Origin: Sphingomonas sp. Leaf208
Lineage (GTDB): Bacteria > Pseudomonadota > Alphaproteobacteria > Sphingomonadales > Sphingomonadaceae
Assembly: GCF_001421415.1 (NCBI RefSeq)
Contig: NZ_LMKH01000034.1
Span: 248,001-312,000, forward strand
DNA length: 64,000 nucleotides
Direction of reading: 5' to 3'
Part shown: positions 37,146 to 45,992 of the stretch, one piece after another
Position numbering within the stretch: position 1 is the first letter of the stretch
How the letters are laid out: every line of letters begins with the position of its first letter
Made by a program: the position numbers and the translations under genes
Notes under the pieces: model-generated
The model's input: the letters and a program-made list of their open reading frames with translations, nothing else
Told to the model about the DNA's origin: nothing
Database searches by the model: none

Positions 37146-37913
37146 TTAGCGTGTCGCCTCGCCGGCAAAGCTCAACTCGAGGCGCTTCGAGTTCGCGGGC
37201 ACGTTCAGCGTCGCGGAGTTAAAGTCGATCGCACCGCCCGGCGCCAACGTCCGCTGCTGCGGGGTGATCGTCCAGCTATACACCAGCCGTCCCTGCGCAT
37301 CGCGGAGTTCGGCGCGGATGTCGGGCACGCGCTGGCGCTGGTTCGACGGGTTGGTGACCTGGCCGCTGACTGCGAACAACTCTGAGCCATTATCCAGTTC
37401 GCGCCGCTCGATCGGATTGTCGCGCAACCGCAGAGGTGTCTCGTCGCTGCCGGTCCCAAGACCGAGCTTCGCCGCGACTCCGGGCGCACCGAGATAGACG
37501 ATCGCTCCCGCCGCGATCAGCATCAGCAGCCCGGCCAGCACCGCGACGATCGTCCAGCGCCGCGTCGTGTTGCGACGCAGGCGAACCGGCAGGTTCTCGA
37601 TCTGCGGCGTTGCCGGCGGAACGAATGTGGGTGCTACGACCGCAGGCTCGGGCGCGACCGGTGCGGCAGGAGCGAAAGGTGCGAACCGTTCGGCCGGCTC
37701 CGCGATCGGCGGCCGCGCCAGAGGGGCGAGCGGTGGCGGCGCAGGTGCAAGCGGAGCAGATTCCGGGATCTCCAGCGCATCCTCGACCTCCGGTGCGGCG
37801 GCCTGGAACCAGCTATGCTTGCAATTGGCGCAGCGCACGGTGCGCCCCTCGGTCCCGATCGCGCTGTCGGGGACCAGATAGCGCGTGCTGCACTCGGGAC
37901 ATTGGAGGATCAT
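37146..37913 (-). CDS. MJ0042-type zinc-ribbon membrane protein (DUF3426-like)
   Basis: A 255-residue protein. The N-terminal zinc ribbon has Cys5/Cys8 and Cys28/Cys31 (CPECSTRYLVPDSAI...VRCANCKHSWF). A Pro/Ala-rich linker (50-105) precedes one TM helix (about 120-142) and a C-terminal beta-domain that looks FxLyD/DUF3426-like (VSGQVTNPSNQRQRVPDIRAELRD). Topology would put the ribbon in the cytosol and the beta-domain in the periplasm. It is divergent from ftsE; this neighbourhood recurs in alphaproteobacteria. Molecular role unknown. Confidence 0.85.
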   Translation of the reverse strand: MILQCPECSTRYLVPDSAIGTEGRTVRCANCKHSWFQAAAPEVEDALEIPESAPLAPAPPPLAPLARPPIAEPAERFAPFAPAAPVAPEPAVVAPTFVPPATPQIENLPVRLRRNTTRRWTIVAVLAGLLMLIAAGAIVYLGAPGVAAKLGLGTGSDETPLRLRDNPIERRELDNGSELFAVSGQVTNPSNQRQRVPDIRAELRDAQGRLVYSWTITPQQRTLAPGGAIDFNSATLNVPANSKRLELSFAGEATR

Positions 37914-38078
37914 GGATACGCTTCACCAGCGGTCGCCGGAGCGCGACCGTATCTCGCGCCGAATAAGCACGCGGCCCGCATATGTGGCAAGCTTGAAGCG
38001 GCGCGGGCTTTCATGCGAAAGCGCCGATACGGGCATTGGCACGGGCAACAAGCGGGCGAGAGCGGGCGCAACCACGTC

Positions 38079-38798
38079 ATGGCGAATATCGTCCAATTCG
38101 AGAATGTCGGGCTTCGCTACGGCACGGGTCCGGACGCAGGGCCGGAGACGCTGGCGGACCTCAGCTTCACGCTGCGCAGCGGCGCGTTCTATTTCCTGAC
38201 CGGTGCGAGCGGTGCGGGAAAGACCTCGCTGCTCAAGCTTCTCTATCTCGCACAGCGCCCGACACGCGGCGTCATCCGGCTGTTCGGCGAGGACGCTGTG
38301 GTGTTGTCGCGCGACCGGCTGCCCGGATTTAGGCGTCGGATCGGCGTCGTCTTCCAGGATTTCCGGCTCGTCCCCCATCTGTCGACCTGGGACAATATCG
38401 CGCTCCCCTTGCGCGTGGCGGGGATGCCAGAGGCGGACATCGAGCAACCGGTGCGCGAAATGCTCGCCTGGGTAGGGCTCACCGAGCGTGCGGATGCGCG
38501 GCCCGCGACGCTGTCGGGTGGCGAGCAGCAGCGCGTCGCGATCGCCCGCGCGGTGATCGCGCGCCCCGAGATCCTGGTCGCGGACGAGCCGACCGGCAAT
38601 GTCGATCCCGACATGGCGGAGCGACTGCTGCACCTGTTCGAATCGCTCAACAAGCTGGGTACGACCGTCGTCGTCGCAACGCACGACTTCCACCTGCTGG
38701 GGCGGATACCGGGGGCACAGATGATGCGGCTCGATCGCGGGCGGTTGCTCGATCCGACCGGCTCGCTCCGCTATCCGCCGACGCGGCCTGATTCGTGA
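38079..38798 (+). CDS. ftsE: Cell division ATP-binding protein FtsE
   Basis: A 239-residue ABC ATPase that, with FtsX, controls septal peptidoglycan hydrolases. Walker [10 protein letters not shown] (42-50), signature [14 protein letters not shown], Walker [13 protein letters not shown] and the H-loop ATHDF are complete. The frame is open for 88 codons upstream, but family similarity starts at [10 protein letters not shown]. The stop overlaps the ftsX ATG (TGATG). Confidence 0.94.
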   Translation: MANIVQFENVGLRYGTGPDAGPETLADLSFTLRSGAFYFLTGASGAGKTSLLKLLYLAQRPTRGVIRLFGEDAVVLSRDRLPGFRRRIGVVFQDFRLVPHLSTWDNIALPLRVAGMPEADIEQPVREMLAWVGLTERADARPATLSGGEQQRVAIARAVIARPEILVADEPTGNVDPDMAERLLHLFESLNKLGTTVVVATHDFHLLGRIPGAQMMRLDRGRLLDPTGSLRYPPTRPDS

Positions 38799-39688
38799 TG
38801 CGGTCGAAGGCGCGATCTTCGGCAGAACGCCGCGTGCTCGACGAAGCGGGCGGACTGCGCGCGATGACGTGGGTGATGGCGATCATGCTGTTCCTGACGA
38901 TGCTCGCTGCGGCGTTGGGTTTGGCGACGGCGGGTGCGGCGCGGTTGCTCGACCGGCAGTTGGCGGGGCGGTTGACGGTGCAGGTCGTCGATGGCGATCC
39001 GGTGCGGCGTGACGCTGTCGCGGCGCGCGTGCTGGCTGCGCTGCGGAGAATGCCGGCGGTGGCGACGGCAACGCCGGTCGATCGCGCCGAACTCACACGA
39101 CTGCTGCAACCCTGGCTCGGGTCCGATGGCGCCGATCCGCAATTGCCGGTGCCGGCGATGATCGACGTCGACCTTGGCAATCAGGACGAGGCGGTCGCGG
39201 CGCGGGTCGCGACCAGTGTCCGCCGCCTGAGCCCGATCGTCCGCGTCGACCGCCACGAAAGCTGGATGTCGCCGGTCAACGACGTGATGGGCTCGCTGAC
39301 GTTTCTCGCACTGGCGCTGGTCCTGCTGATGGCGAGCGCGACAGCCGCGGTGGTCGTGCTCGCCGCACGCGCTGGGTTGGAGACGCACCGCGAGACGATT
39401 GCGGTGATGCACATGCTCGGCTCGACCGATCTCCAGGTCGCGCGGCTGTTCCAGCGGCGGATCGCGCTCGACGCGACCATCGGCGGACTCGGCGGCGGTG
39501 TCGCGGCGTTGCTGGTGGTCGCGTTCGTCGGGATCCGGTTGCACGGACTGGGTTCGGAACTGCTCGGCGGGGTGACGCTGGGCGGGGTGGACTGGGTGGC
39601 GCTCGCGATGCTGCCGATCGCGTTCGTCGTCCTCGCCACGCTCGCCGCCCGCGTGACGATCGTCCGTGCACTGAGGCATATCCTGTGA
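38798..39688 (+). CDS. ftsX: Cell division protein FtsX (permease)
   Basis: A 296-residue membrane partner of FtsE. A cytosolic basic start, TM1 (about 30-52), a large periplasmic domain (55-165, LDRQLAGRLTVQVVDGD...) and three more TM helices near 170-200, 225-250 and 265-290 give FtsX topology. ATG 38798 overlaps the ftsE stop by one base; a GTG one codon upstream is possible. The C-terminus overlaps the YdcF-like gene as GTGA. Confidence 0.92.
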   Translation: MRSKARSSAERRVLDEAGGLRAMTWVMAIMLFLTMLAAALGLATAGAARLLDRQLAGRLTVQVVDGDPVRRDAVAARVLAALRRMPAVATATPVDRAELTRLLQPWLGSDGADPQLPVPAMIDVDLGNQDEAVAARVATSVRRLSPIVRVDRHESWMSPVNDVMGSLTFLALALVLLMASATAAVVVLAARAGLETHRETIAVMHMLGSTDLQVARLFQRRIALDATIGGLGGGVAALLVVAFVGIRLHGLGSELLGGVTLGGVDWVALAMLPIAFVVLATLAARVTIVRALRHIL

Positions 39689-40221
39689 TCGTCCGGCTGT
39701 TTGGCATCATGGCGCTCGCCTGGGCGTTCGGGTTCGCGTTGTTCATGCTGTTGCTGCCCAAGCCGCTCGACGGTTTCACGTCCGACGCTATCGTCGTGCC
39801 GACCGGCGGGGCAGGGCGGATCGACCGCGGCATCGCGCTGCTCCGCGATCATCAGGCGAAGCGAATGCTCGTGACGGGTGTCGCGCCGGGGGTGCGGCCG
39901 ATCGATCTTGCGCTGGAATATCGGACATCGCCGGCGCTGTTCGCGTGCTGCATCGATCTCGGCGCAGACGCGGTCGATACGCGCTCGAACGCCGAGGAGA
40001 CCGCGCAGTGGGTGCGCGTCCACAGATACCGCTCCGTGCGGCTGGTAACGTCGGACTGGCACGTCGCCCGCGCGCGGATGGAGCTGGCGGCGGCGCTCGA
40101 CAAGAACGTCGTGATCCTCGGCGATGGGGTGCCTGGCACGCCGCGGCTCGGGACCTTGGTCAACGAATATAACAAGTTGATCCTTCGCCGGATCGCATTG
40201 TGGATTGGATTTGGCGGATGA
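39685..40221 (+). CDS. YdcF/ElyC-like (DUF218) envelope protein
   Basis: A 178-residue protein with an N-terminal TM anchor (1-25) and a DUF218 domain: DAIVVPTGGAGRIDRGIALLR, RMLVTGVA, DTRSNAEETAQWV and LVTSDWHVARARME, which follow the SanA/ElyC/YdcF pattern. It starts at GTG overlapping the ftsX stop. ElyC and SanA proteins affect envelope polysaccharide metabolism. Its place in an ftsEX-plsC operon supports an envelope role. Confidence 0.88.
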   Translation: MIVRLFGIMALAWAFGFALFMLLLPKPLDGFTSDAIVVPTGGAGRIDRGIALLRDHQAKRMLVTGVAPGVRPIDLALEYRTSPALFACCIDLGADAVDTRSNAEETAQWVRVHRYRSVRLVTSDWHVARARMELAAALDKNVVILGDGVPGTPRLGTLVNEYNKLILRRIALWIGFGG

Positions 40222-40898
40222 TCTGGCTGCGCAACTGGGCGTTCATGCTCGTTTTCTACACGATTTCGGTGCCGATCGTGGTGACCGTGCCGATCTCCGC
40301 GCTGTTCGGCTCGCGCGCGGTGATCGTGCATTCGACGATCTGGACGCGGTTTCATCGATGGTGCGCGCGGGTGATCCTCGGCGTGCATATCCGGGTCGAG
40401 GGGACGCGACCGACCGAGCCGGCGTTCTATGCGTGCAAGCACCAGGCGATGTTCGAGACGCTCGAATTGCAGGCGTTGCTCGACGGCCCCGCGATCGTGT
40501 TGAAGCGCGAACTGGCGGATATCCCGGCCTGGGGTTGGGCGGCGCGGCGCTACGGCGCGATCGTCGTCGACCGCGAGGCTTCGGCCAAGGCGATGCGGAA
40601 CATGATGCGGGAAGCGACCGCGGCGAAGGCGACCGGGCGTTCGATCCTGATCTTTCCGGAGGGGACGCGGGTGTCGCCGGGCGAGCATCCGCCGTTGAAG
40701 CCGGGGTTTGCCGGGCTGTACCGTGCGTTGAAGATGCCAACGGTGCCGATCGCGTGCGACAGCGGGCTAGTGTGGCCGAAAAAGGGTCCGAAGCTGCCGG
40801 GGGTGATCACCTTCCGGTTCGGCGAGGTGGTGCCGCCGGGCCTGCCGCGCGAGGAAGCGGAGCAGCGCGTCCATGCGGCGATGAACGCGCTGGATTAG
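40218..40898 (+). CDS. plsC: 1-acyl-sn-glycerol-3-phosphate acyltransferase
   Basis: A 226-residue LPLAT family enzyme making phosphatidic acid at the inner membrane. The catalytic block is KHQAMFETLE (His75 with Glu80 in place of the usual Asp of HX4D, a variant I believe is common in alphaproteobacteria). FPEGTR is at 146-151, and an N-terminal TM helix is present (6-30). ATG 40218 overlaps the preceding stop (ATGA); a GTG at 40200 is a weaker alternative. It is last in the ftsE-ftsX-ydcF-plsC operon. Confidence 0.93.
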   Translation: MIWLRNWAFMLVFYTISVPIVVTVPISALFGSRAVIVHSTIWTRFHRWCARVILGVHIRVEGTRPTEPAFYACKHQAMFETLELQALLDGPAIVLKRELADIPAWGWAARRYGAIVVDREASAKAMRNMMREATAAKATGRSILIFPEGTRVSPGEHPPLKPGFAGLYRALKMPTVPIACDSGLVWPKKGPKLPGVITFRFGEVVPPGLPREEAEQRVHAAMNALD

Positions 40899-40911
40899 AC
40901 CAAGCAGTCCA

Positions 40912-41015
40912 CCACCCCGGCGAAGGCCGGGGCCCAATTGGGGGACGTTTTTTAATGTGCGTTGCTCGCGGTTACTCGAGCCTACCCAATTGGGCCCCGG
41001 CCTGCGCCGGGGTGG
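40912..41015. repeat. Family B inverted repeat between convergent plsC and dehydrogenase
   Basis: CCACCCCGGCGAAGGCCGGG with GGCCCAATTGG on the left and CCAATTGGGCCCCGGCC plus GCGCCGGGGTGG on the right. It fills the gap between the convergent gene ends at 40898 and 41038. One arm mismatch (GAAG against TGCG). Confidence 0.87.
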
Positions 41016-41037
41016 TGTTCAGGTAAGTGGAGCGCCC

Positions 41038-41946
41038 TTACCCGTGCGTTCGCCCAAAATCCTGGACGTCATCGTCCTGCCCCTGCTCGACGATACTCCG
41101 CCGGATCGCCCGCGTTCGCGTGAACAGGTCGAACAATGCATCGCCATCGCCCCAGCGGATCGCGCGCTGGAGATGACTCAGATCCTCCGAGAAGCGCTGG
41201 AGCATCTCCAGCACCGCCTCACGGTTGTTGAGAAAGATGTCGCGCCACATCGTCGGGTCCGACGCTGCGATCCGCGTGAAGTCGCGAAAACCGCCCGCGG
41301 AATATTTGATGACCTCCGACTGCGTCACTTCCTCCAGATCCCCCGCCGTGCCGACGATCGTATAGGCGATCAGATGCGGCAGGTGGCTGGTAACGGCGAG
41401 GACGCGGTCGTGATGCTCGGGCGCCATCGTCTCGACCTGCGCGCCGAGCCTGCGCCAGAATTCGGACACGCGCTCGACCGCGACCGGGTCGGCGCCTTCG
41501 GGGGGCGTGACGATGCACCAGCGATGGCGGAACAGCGTCGCGAAGCCAGCCTCCGGGCCGCTTCGCTCGGTGCCGGCGACCGGGTGCGCGGGGATGACGG
41601 TTGCGTTCGGTAGTGCTTCAGTCAGCGCGCGGACGATCTCGGCCTTGCAGCTGCCGACGTCACTGACGATCGCATCCGCCGGCAGTTCGGCCGCGAACTC
41701 GGCGGCGACCTCGCCCATGATGCCGACGGGCACGCACAGGATCACGAGGTCGGCGTCGATCACCGCCGCGCCGGCCGAATCCGCGACGTCGTCGCAGAAT
41801 TGCAGCCGGTCCGCGGTCTCGCGCACGCTCGCGTCGGCATCGTAGCCGGTGACGCGCACCGTCGGCATCGTCGCCTGCACCGCGCGCGCCACCGACGAGC
41901 CGATCAGTCCCAGCCCGATGATCGTGACGCGCGCGAACGGGAGCAT
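41038..41946 (-). CDS. Prephenate/arogenate dehydrogenase family protein
   Basis: A 302-residue NAD(P)-dependent enzyme for tyrosine synthesis (cyclohexadienyl dehydrogenase type). It has the N-terminal Rossmann motif VTIIGLGLIGSSVARAV, VSDVGSCKAEIV, the active-site IPAHPVAGTERSGPEAG, VTSHLPHLIAYTIVG and GGFRDFTRIAASDPTMW. No chorismate mutase domain is fused. Its ATG shares a base with the hisC stop, so the two are co-translated. Preference between prephenate and arogenate cannot be assigned. Confidence 0.93.
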   Translation of the reverse strand: MLPFARVTIIGLGLIGSSVARAVQATMPTVRVTGYDADASVRETADRLQFCDDVADSAGAAVIDADLVILCVPVGIMGEVAAEFAAELPADAIVSDVGSCKAEIVRALTEALPNATVIPAHPVAGTERSGPEAGFATLFRHRWCIVTPPEGADPVAVERVSEFWRRLGAQVETMAPEHHDRVLAVTSHLPHLIAYTIVGTAGDLEEVTQSEVIKYSAGGFRDFTRIAASDPTMWRDIFLNNREAVLEMLQRFSEDLSHLQRAIRWGDGDALFDLFTRTRAIRRSIVEQGQDDDVQDFGRTHG

Positions 41947-43055
41947 CAGGCGGCTTCGACCAGGTTGCGCAGCGCCGCAGTAACGCCGCGCGTTTCCTCC
42001 TCGGTGCCGATCGTGATGCGCAGTGCGTTGGGCAAGCCCTGACCCGGCAGCCAGCGGACGATGTAGCCCGCGTCCATGAGCCCGTGATACGCAGCGTCGG
42101 CGGTCAGCTTGCCCTCGAACAGCACCAGCACGAAGTTCGCCTTCGACGGTACGGCGCGAAGCCCGGCGTTGCCCATCTGCCCGATCTGCTCGACGAACCA
42201 GCCGCGCCAGGTGTCGTTATGCGCCCGCGTCGCGTCGACGAAAGCGGTGTCGCCGATCGCGGCGACCGCCGCCGCTTGGCCTGCGGTGGTGACGTTGAAC
42301 GGCGCGCGGATGCGGTGCATCGCGTCGATGATCGGCGCGCAGGCATAGCCCCAGCCGATCCGCTCGGCGGCGAGGCCGTGGATCTTCGAGAAGGTCCGCG
42401 TAACGAGCACGTTCGCCTCGGTCATCGCCAGCGCGAGGCCGGCATCGTCCTCTTCGGGCGACAGATATTCGGCATAGGCCTGGTCGAGCACCAGCAGCAC
42501 CGACTTCGGCAGCCCGGCATGCAACCGCGCGATTTCGGCGCGCGGCGTGAACGTGCCGGTCGGGTTGTTCGGGTTGGCGACGAACACGACGCGCGTACGC
42601 TCCGTCACCGCGGAAAGGATCGCGTCGACGTCGGTCGCATAGTCGCGGTCGTCGACGATCACCGGCTCCGCCCCCACCCGGCGCGTGGCGATCTCATACA
42701 CCGCGAAGCCGTAGCGGACGTGGATGATCTCGTCGCCGGGCCCGGCATAGGCGCCCGCGACGAGATGCAGGATTTCGTCCGAGCCTGTGCCGTAGATCAC
42801 GCGCGCCGGGTCGAGGTCGTAATGCGCCGCCAGCGCCTCGCGCAGTTCGACCGCGCCCGCATCCGGATAGCGTTCCAGCGTGCGGTCGGCGGCATCGAAC
42901 GCAGCCTTCGCGGCTGGGCTGGTGCCGAGCGGGTTCTCGTTCGACGACAGCTTGATCACCGTGCGGCCGTCGTCGGTCGTCGAACGGCCGGGGGTGTACG
43001 GCGCGATCCCCAGGATCCAGGGCTTCGGCGCAGGGGCGGGCGTGATGTTTGTCAT
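41946..43055 (-). CDS. hisC: Histidinol-phosphate / aromatic aminotransferase
   Basis: A 369-residue fold-type I PLP enzyme. [38 protein letters not shown] and the PLP lysine in [17 protein letters not shown] are all present, with the C-terminal [11 protein letters not shown]. HisC-type enzymes act on histidinol phosphate and often also transaminate aromatic keto acids or prephenate. Coupling to a prephenate dehydrogenase gene suggests use in tyrosine/phenylalanine synthesis as well. The start at MTNITPAP is preferred over an unconserved 31-residue extension. Confidence 0.92.
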   Translation of the reverse strand: MTNITPAPAPKPWILGIAPYTPGRSTTDDGRTVIKLSSNENPLGTSPAAKAAFDAADRTLERYPDAGAVELREALAAHYDLDPARVIYGTGSDEILHLVAGAYAGPGDEIIHVRYGFAVYEIATRRVGAEPVIVDDRDYATDVDAILSAVTERTRVVFVANPNNPTGTFTPRAEIARLHAGLPKSVLLVLDQAYAEYLSPEEDDAGLALAMTEANVLVTRTFSKIHGLAAERIGWGYACAPIIDAMHRIRAPFNVTTAGQAAAVAAIGDTAFVDATRAHNDTWRGWFVEQIGQMGNAGLRAVPSKANFVLVLFEGKLTADAAYHGLMDAGYIVRWLPGQGLPNALRITIGTEEETRGVTAALRNLVEAA

Positions 43056-43150
43056 GGCCGCGGGACATAGCGGGCGCGGTGGCGCGGTGGCAAATCTTTG
43101 TGCGTGGGGGTGTGGGGAGGGCGGCATAGAGCCGGACGACAATCCCATCC

Positions 43151-43230
43151 GTCATCCTGACGAAAGTCAGGATCCAGAGCCACGGATGTCACCGCTCGTT
43201 ACCCTGGGTCCTGACTTTCGTCAGGATGGC
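43151..43230. repeat. Long inverted repeat, family E
   Basis: The arms GTCATCCTGACGAAAGTCAG and its complement (CTGACTTTCGTCAGGATGGC) enclose a loop with GGATCCAGAG and CCCTGGGTCC pairing again. Only copy in the window; the CTGGGTC...CCAGGA tip resembles the hairpin at 2-20. It lies in the divergent hisC/metX promoter region. Confidence 0.85.
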
Positions 43231-43233
43231 GGT

Positions 43234-43295
43234 GTGGTCCGGACGGTCCGCGCCCGACAGGGGTAGGGGTAGGATCGTACCCAAGTCCGGACCAC
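43234..43295 (+). promoter_or_regulatory. Hairpin in the metX leader
   Basis: GTGGTCCGGAC (43234-43244) is an exact reverse complement of GTCCGGACCAC (43285-43295). Pairing extends outward with GGCGG and CCGC, giving a stem of up to about 17 pairs, 28 bases before the metX ATG. It does not match the SAM-II or other methionine riboswitches I know. It may be a structured 5' leader or another repeat element. Confidence 0.5.
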
Positions 43296-43323
43296 CACCG
43301 CGCTGGCATGACGGCGGTAGCCT

Positions 43324-44490
43324 ATGGTAGCGCGCGGCATGCTCGACACGCCTGCCATCGACCCCGAGACCGGCCATGACACCGACCAGCGCTTCGGCCT
43401 CGCGCGGCGCGTCACGTTGCCGGGGCCGCTGCGCCTAGACGGTGGCGTCCTGCTGTCGCCAGTCGATATCGCCTACGAGACCTATGGCACGCTCAACGCA
43501 GACGCCTCGAACGCGGTCCTGATCTGCCATGCGCTGACCGGCGACCAGCACGTCGCCTCGCATCACCCCCGCACCGGCAAGCCCGGCTGGTGGACGCGGA
43601 TGGTTGGCGAGGGCAAGCCGATCGACCCCGCGCGACACTTCGTCTTGTGCGCGAACGTGCTCGGCAGCTGCATGGGCACCTCGGGGCCCGCGACGATCAA
43701 CCCGGCGACCGGACGGCCCTGGGCGATGAATTTCCCGGTCATCACGATCCGCGACATGGTGCGCGCTCAGGCGATGCTGCTCGATCATCTCGGCGTCGGC
43801 GTGCTCCACGCGGTGGTCGGCGGATCGATGGGCGGGATGCAGGCGCTGAGCTGGCCCGCCACCTTCCCCGAGCGCGTGAAGGCGTGCGTGGTGATCGCCT
43901 CGACCGCGCGCCATACCGCGCAGAACATCGCGTTCCACGAGGTCGGGCGGCAAGCGGTGATGGCCGATCCGAACTGGCGCGGCGGCGAGTATCATGACGA
44001 TGCGGCACCGACTGCCGGGCTCGCGGTCGCGCGGATGGCGGCGCACATCACGTACTTGTCGGAAGCCGGGTTGACCGAGAAGTTCGGCCGCCGTCTACAG
44101 GCGCGCGACGCCAAATCGTTCGGGTTCGATGCGGATTTCCAGGTCGAGAGCTATCTGCGCCACCAGGGGCTCGCGTTCACCGACCGGTTCGACGCGAACT
44201 CCTACCTCTACATTACGCGGGCGATGGATTATTTCGACTTGGCTGAGGAGCATGGCGGGCTGCTCGCCAACGCCTTCCGCGCAACGAAATCGCGGTTCTG
44301 CCTCGTCAGTTTCGACACCGACTGGCTGTATCCGACCGCCGAGTCGCGTGCGATCGTCCAGGCGCTGAACGCAGCCGGCGCGCCGGTCAGTTTCGTCGAA
44401 CTGTCGAGCCCGTATGGCCATGACGCGTTCCTGCTGGAGGCGCCCGATCTCAACCGCGTCGTCGACGGCTTCCTGAGGGCCGGCCGATGA
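43324..44490 (+). CDS. metX: Homoserine O-acyltransferase (MetX)
   Basis: A 388-residue alpha/beta-hydrolase that activates homoserine with acetyl-CoA or succinyl-CoA for methionine synthesis. The nucleophile is Ser168 in [11 protein letters not shown], with Asp about 327 (FDTDWLYP) and His about 360 ([10 protein letters not shown]). [20 protein letters not shown] is the conserved lid region. The acyl donor cannot be decided by eye. The stop overlaps the GNAT gene as ATGA, and metW follows it. Confidence 0.95.
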   Translation: MVARGMLDTPAIDPETGHDTDQRFGLARRVTLPGPLRLDGGVLLSPVDIAYETYGTLNADASNAVLICHALTGDQHVASHHPRTGKPGWWTRMVGEGKPIDPARHFVLCANVLGSCMGTSGPATINPATGRPWAMNFPVITIRDMVRAQAMLLDHLGVGVLHAVVGGSMGGMQALSWPATFPERVKACVVIASTARHTAQNIAFHEVGRQAVMADPNWRGGEYHDDAAPTAGLAVARMAAHITYLSEAGLTEKFGRRLQARDAKSFGFDADFQVESYLRHQGLAFTDRFDANSYLYITRAMDYFDLAEEHGGLLANAFRATKSRFCLVSFDTDWLYPTAESRAIVQALNAAGAPVSFVELSSPYGHDAFLLEAPDLNRVVDGFLRAGR

Positions 44491-44921
44491 CGATCATCCT
44501 GTCGGACGACGCAACCAGGTTGCAGGTCGACCGCATCCACGGGTGGCTTGCGAGCAGTTACTGGTCGCCAGGGATCGAGCGCGGTCTGGTCGAACGGGCG
44601 ATCGCCGGCTCGCATTGCCTCGGCGCATACCAAGACGAAGCGCAGGTCGGGTTCGCGCGGATGATCACCGATCACGCGACCTTCGCTTGGCTGGCGGACG
44701 TATGGGTCGAGGAATCCGTGCGCGGGCAGGGGCTAGGGCGCCAGATGGTAAGCTGGTTCCTCGAGCATCCGTCGTTTGCCGGGTTGCGCAGGTTCGGGCT
44801 CGTCACCGCCGATGCGCACGGCGTGTATGCGGGCCTCGGTTTCCATCCTCTCGTGCGCGCCGATCGCTACATGGAGAGGCTCGCGCCGGGCTTGGCCGAG
44901 CAACTGCGGACCGCACCATGA
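44487..44921 (+). CDS. GNAT acetyltransferase between metX and metW
   Basis: A 144-residue single-domain GNAT. The acetyl-CoA motif is [15 protein letters not shown] (78-92), preceded by [13 protein letters not shown] and followed by [19 protein letters not shown]. It is linked by ATGA overlaps to metX upstream and metW downstream, so the three are made together. The substrate is unknown; the position suggests it acts on an amino acid or intermediate of methionine metabolism, but small GNATs also move freely. Confidence 0.9.
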   Translation: MTIILSDDATRLQVDRIHGWLASSYWSPGIERGLVERAIAGSHCLGAYQDEAQVGFARMITDHATFAWLADVWVEESVRGQGLGRQMVSWFLEHPSFAGLRRFGLVTADAHGVYAGLGFHPLVRADRYMERLAPGLAEQLRTAP

Positions 44922-45505
44922 ACTTACGTGCCGACCTTGCTGTAATCGCCGAGAACGTCGCGCAGGGCAGTCGGGTGCTCGACATCGGCTGCGGCGACGG
45001 CGCGCTCATGGCTGCACTCCGCGATACGCGCGAAGTCGACGCCCGCGGGCTGGAGATCGATGCGCACAACGTGGCGTCGGCGGTCGCGCGCGGCCTGTCG
45101 GTGATCCAGGGCGATGCCGATATCGACCTCGCCGGCTATCCCGACGCGAGCTTCGACTACGCGATCCTGAGCCAGACGCTGCAGACCGCACGCGCGCCCG
45201 ATCTCGTGCTCGATCACCTGCTGCGGATCGGCCGGCGCGCCTTCGTCAGCTTCCCCAATTTCGCGCATTGGCGTGTGCGGCTGTCGCTATTGTGGGGCGG
45301 CCGCATGCCGGTAACGCGGCAATTGCCCGAGAGCTGGTACGACACGCCGAACATCCACCACGTCACGATCGACGATTTCCGCGCCTTCGTGAAAGCGCGC
45401 GGGATCACCGTCGAGGACGCCTGGTTCCTGTCGGGCGACAAGCGCACCGGCGCGGGCGGTGCCAACCTGCTTGCCGAGCACGCGGTATTCCTGCTGAGAC
45501 GGTAA
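44918..45505 (+). CDS. metW: Methionine biosynthesis protein MetW
   Basis: A 195-residue class I methyltransferase-fold protein of the MetW family: VLDIGCGDGALMAAL, LEIDAHNVASAVARGLSVIQGDAD, YAILSQTLQTARAPD and FPNFAHWRVRLSLLWGGRMPVT are diagnostic. MetW supports MetX activity in several proteobacteria. Start by ATGA overlap with the GNAT gene. Confidence 0.94.
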   Translation: MNLRADLAVIAENVAQGSRVLDIGCGDGALMAALRDTREVDARGLEIDAHNVASAVARGLSVIQGDADIDLAGYPDASFDYAILSQTLQTARAPDLVLDHLLRIGRRAFVSFPNFAHWRVRLSLLWGGRMPVTRQLPESWYDTPNIHHVTIDDFRAFVKARGITVEDAWFLSGDKRTGAGGANLLAEHAVFLLRR

Positions 45506-45608
45506 TCGATTGCGGAAATCGGCAACGATCAGGCCATATCGGGACAAGCGGTTGATCTAAATCACCGATTTGGCGGAACCGATTAGCGGGCGACTGGTTA
45601 CTTCGCCG

Positions 45609-45992
45609 ATGACCAAGACCGCCCTCATTGTCGAAGACGAAATCTTCGTCGCGCTCGACCTCGAGAGAATCCTCATGGATGCCGGCTACGGCGTCGCGGG
45701 GATTGCGGCTGACCGCGACAGCGCGATCGCGGCGGCGCCGGGTTGCAACTTCGCGTTCGTCGATATCAACCTGCGCGACGGCCCGACCGGGCCTGAGATC
45801 GCCAGGCGGATGGCGCAGGACTACGGCGTAAAGGTCGTGTTCGTGACTGCAAACCCCGCCCAGATCGGCGATGCGGATTGTCTGGGGTATATTCGCAAGC
45901 CGTTCAGCGATGCCGCCATCCTCGCCGCTGCCGCTTTGGCGTGCAACGACGACACAAGCGCGCACGACGACGTCATTCGCGTCAGCGGCTGA
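45609..45992 (+). CDS. Single-domain response regulator
   Basis: A 127-residue receiver domain with Asp10/Glu11, phospho-acceptor Asp52 (FVDINLRDG), Thr80 and Lys97 (YIRKPFSD). It has no output domain. It may serve as a phosphate sink or relay for the histidine kinase encoded convergently, whose gene overlaps its last 11 bases. The start MTKTALIVEDE is chosen at ATG 45609 over an upstream in-frame ATG. Confidence 0.92.
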   Translation: MTKTALIVEDEIFVALDLERILMDAGYGVAGIAADRDSAIAAAPGCNFAFVDINLRDGPTGPEIARRMAQDYGVKVVFVTANPAQIGDADCLGYIRKPFSDAAILAAAALACNDDTSAHDDVIRVSG

